In this document: piece by piece, positions 57,359 through 64,000 of the stretch
Numbering within the stretch: the first letter of the stretch is position 1
Layout: each line of letters begins with the position of its first letter
Assembly: GCA_040954595.2 (NCBI GenBank)
Contig: CM082595.2
Location: forward strand, 9,052,001 to 9,116,000
Direction of reading: 5' to 3'
Length of the DNA stretch: 64,000 bases
Source: Balanoglossus misakiensis
Taxonomy: Eukaryota; Hemichordata
Notes under the pieces: generated by a model
Seen by the model: only the letters and a program-made list of their open reading frames with translations
Told to the model about the DNA's origin: nothing
Database searches by the model: none
Made by a program: the position numbers and the translations under genes

Positions 57359-57800
57359 CTATAAAATGGAAATAAAGAAAGAAGATGCATACAGCAGTGT
57401 TTCATCCAGGATGGGGGGGGGGATATGTCCCCCTTTGCTTGAATAGTTGCACTCTTGCAAGGAGGGGAATGAGTGACATCGCTGAGTCTGTAAGGGGCAC
57501 CATTTCCCCCTTGACAAATTTCTAGGGGGGTGCCAACATGCTGACAGTGGGCGAATTCCCTCATCCCTCCATCTGGATGAAAAACTGCATACAGAGTCAC
57601 TTAATAGCAAGATTTTGTGAGGTTATTGAGATGTAAAAAATAGGCTTTTCAATTACCATCTTGAGACAATTATCATTCAAGTGTTACTATGCAGTGCTTA
57701 CTTGTAAACTGTCAAATTCCAAAACCAGTTATTTTTTACACTTGATACACCCACAAATTATTTGGGAACACTGACAAACACTGTTAAAAGACACACTCAC

Positions 57801-57919
57801 CAATCCAACCATGGTTCGCTGTTTCATTGGAAGTCTCTTCAATCTGGTTTACAATCTCTGCTCCAGCATAACGATTTTCAGAATAACCCTCAATTACTGT
57901 CAAGTGCCCACCATAAAAT
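57801..57919 (-). CDS. Modular gene, exon 1a: C-type lectin domain, middle part
   Basis: A 119-nt exon, with acceptor tattttcag and donor GTGAGT: FYGGHLTVIEGYSENRYAG, AEIVNQIEETSNETANHG, WIG. G-G-H-L-x-x-I-E and W-I-G are the classic beta1-alpha1 to beta2 elements of the C-type lectin fold. It starts with the last base of a split codon, so an upstream exon must supply the first domain Cys, the W-x-x-F segment and the signal peptide. I could not find it between 57920 and 64000. Confidence 0.85.
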
Positions 57920-58654
57920 CTGAAAATAAACCAATTTATAACACATCAAACATGTTCCAAACTAATTTCGAAATTCCAGTCCGTGAATAATACATTTCCT
58001 CTTTGAAAACATTTAATATTGGTGAATAAGAGGTTCATAAATGTATAACATTAGATTTTTGTTTGTAAAGTCTATATTTTGTGTTACACCTTTCCAATAA
58101 GTGTGTGATTAGTGTAGATTTCGGCAGAATTTCTGGGAAAAAAGAATCTGTGAAAAATTCACCTGAATTTTGGGGAGAAAAAAAATTGCTGAACGTTTCC
58201 TTTGAATAAAAAAGTTCAGCTTATTTCTTTTAGAGAAAACATGACAATTTCCAGGAAATGGCTGTTGTTGTTTTTTTTTTGGTGTGAATAAACTTAAAAG
58301 ACAAATTCTGATACAGTTGCATCAAGGTGATGGAAGAAAATCCCAGATTAACAGGATATTTGGAGAATTTATCCAGAATTTCAAAATTAGTTCGAAATGT
58401 GACATTGTGTTATCAATGATCTGTGTTGAGCAGTCGAACGATGAACGGGTAGTTGACAATTCCCACGAGCACACCCGTATCTTTCCTCGGTAGTTGCGCC
58501 GGGCCGGTCGGCAATGTAACAGAAAAAGTGGTACGATATGCCAGCTGAGCCGTCGCTAGTCTACAATTCCGAGTCTACAAGGCCGTCTCTAACTAAAAAT
58601 TATAATAACTATCGAGGTACGTGACAATTATATCAGCGAATGTGGGGCTGGGGG

Positions 58655-58970
58655 TTGCTGCAGTTTGCAGCCCCTCCATCTCCCCTGGACGATATTTGTT
58701 TTTGCGGGGCTGCAGGTCCCAGCTATTCTAAACCGCACAACGAGCGACCGGGATTTGGGCCCGGAGCGAATTTCTACACTCCAGACGTCTCCAGTCCACA
58801 ATTTTCCACAATTTTTTCGCCAAATCGGTCCCGGAACCCATACAGCGCTTACCTGGCAAAGGATGTCGCGGTATTTGTCGATTTTGCCTACGTTTTCCCC
58901 AGTTATTCAACTTCAATCGGCAAAACCAAAACTCGTTCAGGGGAGATGGAGGGGCTGCAAACTGCAGCAA
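58655..58970. mobile_element. Foldback element with perfect 33-bp inverted arms
   Basis: The arms are TTGCTGCAGTTTGCAGCCCC plus TCCATCTCCCCTG at 58655-58687 and the exact complement at 58938-58970, enclosing 250 bp of unique, fairly GC-rich sequence. The GGGGCTGGGGG motif flanks both ends. The overlapping ORFs of 99-131 codons here show no domain and are discounted. Confidence 0.85.
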
Positions 58971-59965
58971 GGGCTGGGGGCTGCAGGCAGAATATATGAC
59001 CAAAGGATACGCGTGAAAAAAAGACAATTACCTACTTTGCTACCGTGGGTCTTTGACTAATTAAAACATGATAACGTGCATCAAAGCCAGCCGATGCTTC
59101 AGGGGCATAGTATTCCTGAGTTTATACGCGAAGAAACCAAGAAATATTCATGAGTATGTAGACGGAACTTGTCTTTTAGCTCAAATTTGACCTGGCTTGA
59201 GGTCACTGTGACAGCGCAGCCAGCGGTAGAATTGGGGTAGGCATGAAGAACATATCTACTACAAAAACTGGTGAGGGCGGGGGGGGGAGATGGGGGGGGT
59301 GGGGGCTTTTCAGTTTAGTCACGGTCCTTGGTTTTGGCCTTCGGCTTCACTAGAAAAGCCAAAAAACCACAATGCCGAAGGCCAACTCGTCGAAGCACCT
59401 GGTACGTCTATGGCAGAAGTCAGTATTTACATGTTCTGACTCGGTACACGCCATGCACTTGCCAAGAGATTCCACGAGGAATACCATGATGATGAACGGC
59501 TCGGGCGTCTTCGTGTGCACGAAGACACGATACTAGACTTCATTGACCCTGTCTCATTCTTTTCTTTTCATGCGCATAAGGACATGAAAAGTCGACCTAA
59601 CCTTTTGTTTTATCACTTACTGTGGTTTTATAGGGATGCTGTGAGTGAAAAAGTGGCACATTCGGGTTGTTGCCTTATACTTAATTTCTCCATTTCTATT
59701 GGAGCAGGCTACACCGGGCCCAGGGTCGAACTTAAACCAATTTGCAGCCGTGATGGTCGAACAATGTCCGACAAACTTTAGGCACGTCAAGCTTATGCCT
59801 TCCTGGGTCGCCCGACAAGAATGAACTTCTATTTTAACGATAGGGCCTATTCTAATCGATACCCGCCGTATCAGTCACGCAATAATGAACACGAAATCCA
59901 GATCCCCCAAAATGATGTTTCACTAGACTCGGGGAGAGTGCTGTTTAGTACCAACAGGCAATTAA

Positions 59966-60099
59966 AGGTATACGGTCACCTATGGAAAATTAGCTATAGT
60001 TACCATGGCAAATTGAGATGTAGCCAATCACAGATTTTTAGTGGGTGGCACACGCGAAAAAAGAGCGCCGCCATATGTTCTCATCTCAGCCATATATGG
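59966..60099 (+). mobile_element. Truncated copy of the 175-bp TTAA-flanked MITE
   Basis: Begins at TTAA (59962-59965) with AGGTATACGGTCACCTATGG and follows the 46196-46370 element in reverse orientation (CCATGGCAAATTGAGATGTA, CACAGATTTTTAGTGG, GCCATATATGG). It stops there without the second inverted end. Confidence 0.7.
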
Positions 60100-63000
60100 T
60101 CCTATGTAACCACCTCATGTCATTTACAGAATTGGAACACCCTAAAGAATGTCATGCAGACAATGTCACGTGTTGTTCCATGACCAACCAAACTACAAAC
60201 TCATGTCCAAATCAATTAAATTCCAAAGAATGCTCCAAATATGCAGAATTGCCACGCAAGTCGAGCATACTTAAGCACTCTGCACAACTGAAACATAAAA
60301 TCCAAGCTTTTAACAATACAACAATAAACAATCCATTCTGATCGAATTAATGACCAAATAAAACGAAAAACACAACTCGACCCACAAAAAGTATACGAAG
60401 CGCTTTTAATCGCTCATTAATGTTTGATCTCGAGGAGACGTGTTAAAAAATCCGCTATGAAAAGCAGGGGAGAACAATAGCCTATTTTTACCAGGTAAAC
60501 AAACACCAGGTAAAAATCCACCCATGCTTCCAGACCGCTCTAGGATAGTGATCCACCCAATGAAACTGTATCTCTTTAACTTTAATTTGCAAACTCGTGG
60601 AATTGATCATTTTATAAATCGCTCCATTTTGACGTTTTCTCTGTGGTTTGTTAATACGAATTTTGTCTGTGCCAAATCTGTCCTCTAATACTGTCACTTG
60701 TATTAGAGTTCAAATAACACAGAAGTATAATACAACGTTTTGAAAAAGACAGACATTTTTCGTGGGAACGGTGATATACTTAGGCCACACTCGAGCTAAA
60801 AACAAAAGTCTATATTTTATCAAAAATGCCTTGGACGCACAAACATCTACAGGATGTGGAAGGGGCGGGTCAAAACCGCGATCTACAACTGTGCCTCCCC
60901 CCCCCCCGGCTGTCTTGCTTCTATTTGGAGTGTCAATGTGTGATTTAGCGTTGTTTGCGGCAGATACTAAGCTTTGTTCTTGTTTCACTCCATTTGCTGC
61001 ATTGTGCTGTGCTCTGGTATTTCTCCAGGGTCTACGGTTACACTATAGGCTGATTAGTCGTATCTTTACTACACAGACAAAAAACTTCGAAGCTTTATGT
61101 CTGTGCCTTTTATGAACAAGCATCGTCCGATTCGAATTCGACTCGTCATCGGTAGCTATGTTTATTTCGCCCTTGGAGACCTCCCCTGGCCTCGTTAGGA
61201 TGACTGTTACCAGGACTACCTTAAACCAATCTTTTCGAACCGGACGGTACACACGACATGTCTATGTTAATTGTCCAGGTACCAGAGTGTACGTGTGGGC
61301 TCCCTAAACCCCTCATTGGCGGCCGGTCCCTGTCCGAATAAACACGTTTGACAGACAAAAAATGATGAACAAGTGGCTTACTTCAATACTTCGTTAACTA
61401 GACGGCTGAACTCTGAATGTTGATTCAGCAAAAAAAATGTGTTTACGGCAAGGTTTTGATCAATACGACACATTTACCATTGAAAACGCCCAAAGTAAGT
61501 GGGGGCGTTTGACCATCAATCAAACCCACGCCCAGGTGCATGTGAACGGCCGAAGCAGTGTAACGTTTCACATTCCGTGCAACGTCCGACACTGTGTGAA
61601 AGCGGTTGCTGTCGGGTGGCTTGACCTAATTTTCGTACATTGATATGCATTTGACACCTCACTACCTGTTTTCTTAATATTGCTAAAACTTTGCGTTGAA
61701 ATATCACTGAAATGTTGATGATCCACGCACAAGTCGTCTACCCCGGCATGAAAAGCTTTTATACAAGAAAACTAATTGCACATGACCACCAAGGTCATAC
61801 CGCAAGGTGTGTCTAAATGTCAAGGAAGGACATTGGGAGGGGGGACTTGGGTCGAGAACGACCATGACGGAGGAAAAACCGACAAGTCATTGTGTAACCT
61901 GTTTACTTGCCAATAGTCAAACGTCAAAATTTACTCTCAACTTGGTTGCAGATCGAGTCTCCCGAATTTCCAACTTTTATGATTGGGTAAATACCGATAT
62001 GCGACTGGTATGCGACGCGTTGACGACGCGAAGATTTTGTTGAAATCAAATGGTTTGTCAAATGTCATCTCACAGTGGAGATACCGTGGTCATCTGACAT
62101 GAAAGGGTTCGATTGGGTCTGACCGCCGTCGTTCATCCATGCTTAGAAAGCGGCGATCATGGTACAATGTAAAACCAAGGTCAAACCTTACTGAACACAT
62201 GTATTGCATGGAGAAACTTTTCTCCCTGTCTGTGTACTGAACACGTACCGTGATTGCCATAGTTACAAACGTTACCACGTGAGAGAGAGTGCATTTTACA
62301 TCTGTCTTTTCAATTTTGTTGCTTTCTTACTATTCGGAATGATGGAGTCGAAACGAAAACTTTTTGCTTCAGGTGGACCTAGGGGAAATACCTTATTTGT
62401 GACTTTTTTCATGACCCTAAAAAGACGTCGGAATTAATGTGGCTGAGGTCACTCAGGACGACGGAATGGTTGAGCGATTTTATTTTATGAGCTCCCACTA
62501 GTATTTGTTTTATTGTTTCGGCAGTGTGTCGCGTTATTCGAGCAATCTGCAGTCTGAAAACGAACGGTTTTCAAAGTTTATAACAGAAGAACAGGGGTTT
62601 AAGCATGAAAGGTCCTGTTGTCTCCCTCGCTGTGTTTGTGTCACTGTGTCTTTGACGTCTGACTGACTGATTAACTGGCTGACTGACTTACTGACTGTCT
62701 GTCAACGTCGGTCTGTCTGACTGTCTGCCCCCTCTCTCTGAGAGAGAGAGTGAGCGAGCGAGCGAGCGAGCGACCGATGAGTGTCTCTACTGATGAATGT
62801 TGCTCTGTCTGTCTGCTTGTGTCTGTCTGCCACTCTGCCTGTTTCACTCTGTCTCTCCTAATTTCTTTAAATTTAGGGATATGCTATTAATGCGATATGA
62901 AAGTCAGACACGACGGAAACCTTTTATTCTCAAAACTGTCTGTTGTTTGCTGTTAAATATTGCAAAATGTTAAGGGCCCTTTTCGCACGAGACACATGGC

Positions 63001-63512
63001 TTTCCAGCCGTAGCTCCCAGTGTCATAACGATTACCCGAACTACCCTAATTTTAGCCCGCCGACCCAAAACAGTTTAGATCTTCGTAAACCGGAAGTAAA
63101 AATAACGATGTCAAATATACAACAATTCATGAAAATTGCGAGAATCACGCAAGAACTATGATCTCATTCTTCTACACTACGACGGCCAAAGATATAAAAA
63201 AATTGAAAAATAAAAAAATGTCCCTTTCTACCTACCCTATTTTTGAAAACCATGTAATCGGAATAGCACATATTAGTTTTTTTGGCCTGAGACATATCCA
63301 ATTTCCCAACTGAACATGACACGTGATCAAGCATTTTCGACTTATCAGATGCAATCGCTGAACACCTCACATTAAGCGAGGTTTTGTCTGTCTTTATACG
63401 CGCCCTTTGTATTTGTGCGTGACATGTCTGTCACGGTTGTCGCCGTTCATTCCAACATATTCACACCAAACAGGTTACGGGTAACAAAGACATAGGCCTT
63501 ACATTTAATAAC
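60100..63512. other. No supported gene
   Basis: A C tract at 60897-60908 and short ORFs without domain features. A region around 62635-62850 has TGACTGACTGACT/CTGTCTGT repeats, a CTCTCTCTGAGAGAGAG hairpin and a GAGCGAGCGAGC run. Moderate CpG content is scattered through 58.5-62.3 kb, and a promoter for the modular gene could lie here, but nothing in the sequence proves it. Confidence 0.45.
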
Positions 63513-63831
63513 TGAAATGGAACAAATACATGTCAGTTCCAACGTGTGTGGCCGGTCTGGCTACAGAGGTGAACTGCTAAATTACACACATGTATGGGAG
63601 TTCACCTCCAACAGAATACACCAAAATTCATGCAAGTGAAAAATATAGACATACAATTGGAAAATTGACGCAAGTTAAAGACACCAATTACTTGTGCTGA
63701 AATGAGTCGGTAGAATGCACCAAAATACAAAGCTTCAAGCAACAGGTAAGGTACAAGGAAACTAACCTGAAATGGAACAAATACATGTCAGTTCCACAAC
63801 GTGTGTGGCCGGTCTGGCTACAGAGGTGAAC
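63513..63831 (+). repeat. Direct repeat pair, about 60 bp, 256 bp apart
   Basis: CTGAAATGGAACAAATACAT, GTCAGTTCCA, ACGTGTGTGGCCGGTCTGGC and TACAGAGGTGAACTG occur at 63513-63573 and again at 63769-63831, the second with a 2-bp insertion. After the first copy, GAGGTGAACT is mirrored by AGTTCACCTC (63599-63608). Confidence 0.85.
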
Positions 63832-64000
63832 TGACCAATTTTATGCACCATGTCCTTTTATATCAGCAATTACATCATAGTGCCAGATTAGCTTGTGTTC
63901 ATTGGTCAAATGAAACTTCCAGGTGGTTTGCATATAATTAAGATCAACCAATTGAAGGTAAGTACTATTACGTCATATGAATAATTGAATAACTAATTAC

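Noticed and set aside
58640-59060. Overlapping 99-131 codon ORFs on both strands
   Set aside because: They lie inside a foldback element with 33-bp perfect arms and have no domain features.
59403-59781. Transposase-like ORF (HEDTILDFIDPVSFF...)
   Set aside because: About 120 codons open after an upstream stop, no recognisable catalytic motif or domain and no splice support.

Overview
This window reads as nuclear DNA of a marine invertebrate animal. It has GT-AG introns, small symmetrical phase-1 exons for extracellular modules, a CR1/L2-type LINE tail, several families of small DNA transposons and a 23-kb satellite. It is not prokaryotic: no operons, Shine-Dalgarno sites or dense ORFs are visible. 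Species cannot be fixed from the sequence. The modules and repeats would suit a lancelet, hemichordate, echinoderm or mollusc.

Layout. (1) 1-22 kb: repeat-rich, gene-poor DNA. It holds a segmental duplication (about 1909-4972 and 8388-11820) that carries two short, splice-bounded plus-strand exons per copy. Two related downstream exons lie at 19415 and 20302, the first having apparently been amplified into a 50-bp minisatellite. Joined in phase, these exons give a short hydrophobic protein with a distant MS4A/CD20-like look. Hairpin-headed repeats (GGTCCCAT...ATGGGACC), a 733-bp TTAA-flanked element and a LINE 3' fragment fill the rest. (2) About 22134-45546: one satellite array of 90-bp units and 74-bp deletion derivatives with higher-order structure. 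Its two edges match the two halves of a foldback element found intact at 49687-49916. The very long ORFs on both strands here come from a stop-free 90-bp period and are not genes. (3) 46400-57919, minus strand: thirteen exons of a modular extracellular gene. In transcript order they encode a C-type lectin domain, three CUB domains, one damaged and three intact sushi domains and two calcium-binding EGF modules. The gene is incomplete at both ends. The 5' part of the lectin domain and the signal peptide were not found above 57919, and the last EGF exon has a strong splice donor facing the satellite. (4) 58-64 kb: no convincing gene; foldback elements and simple repeats.

The modular gene shows damage: a TGA codon at the conserved CUB tryptophan, a 1-nt frameshift and a TTAA-element insertion in the first sushi exon, and a splice-phase conflict in the first CUB. 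It may be a decaying paralogue, or some lesions may be assembly errors. Its introns are crowded with one 200-bp family (CTGTAAAAC ends, TTTTCGCG core), one copy starting 7 nt from a splice donor. A recurring theme is TTAA-target insertion. At least four structurally different TTAA-flanked families are present, and one insertion is proven by an empty site in the segmental duplicate.
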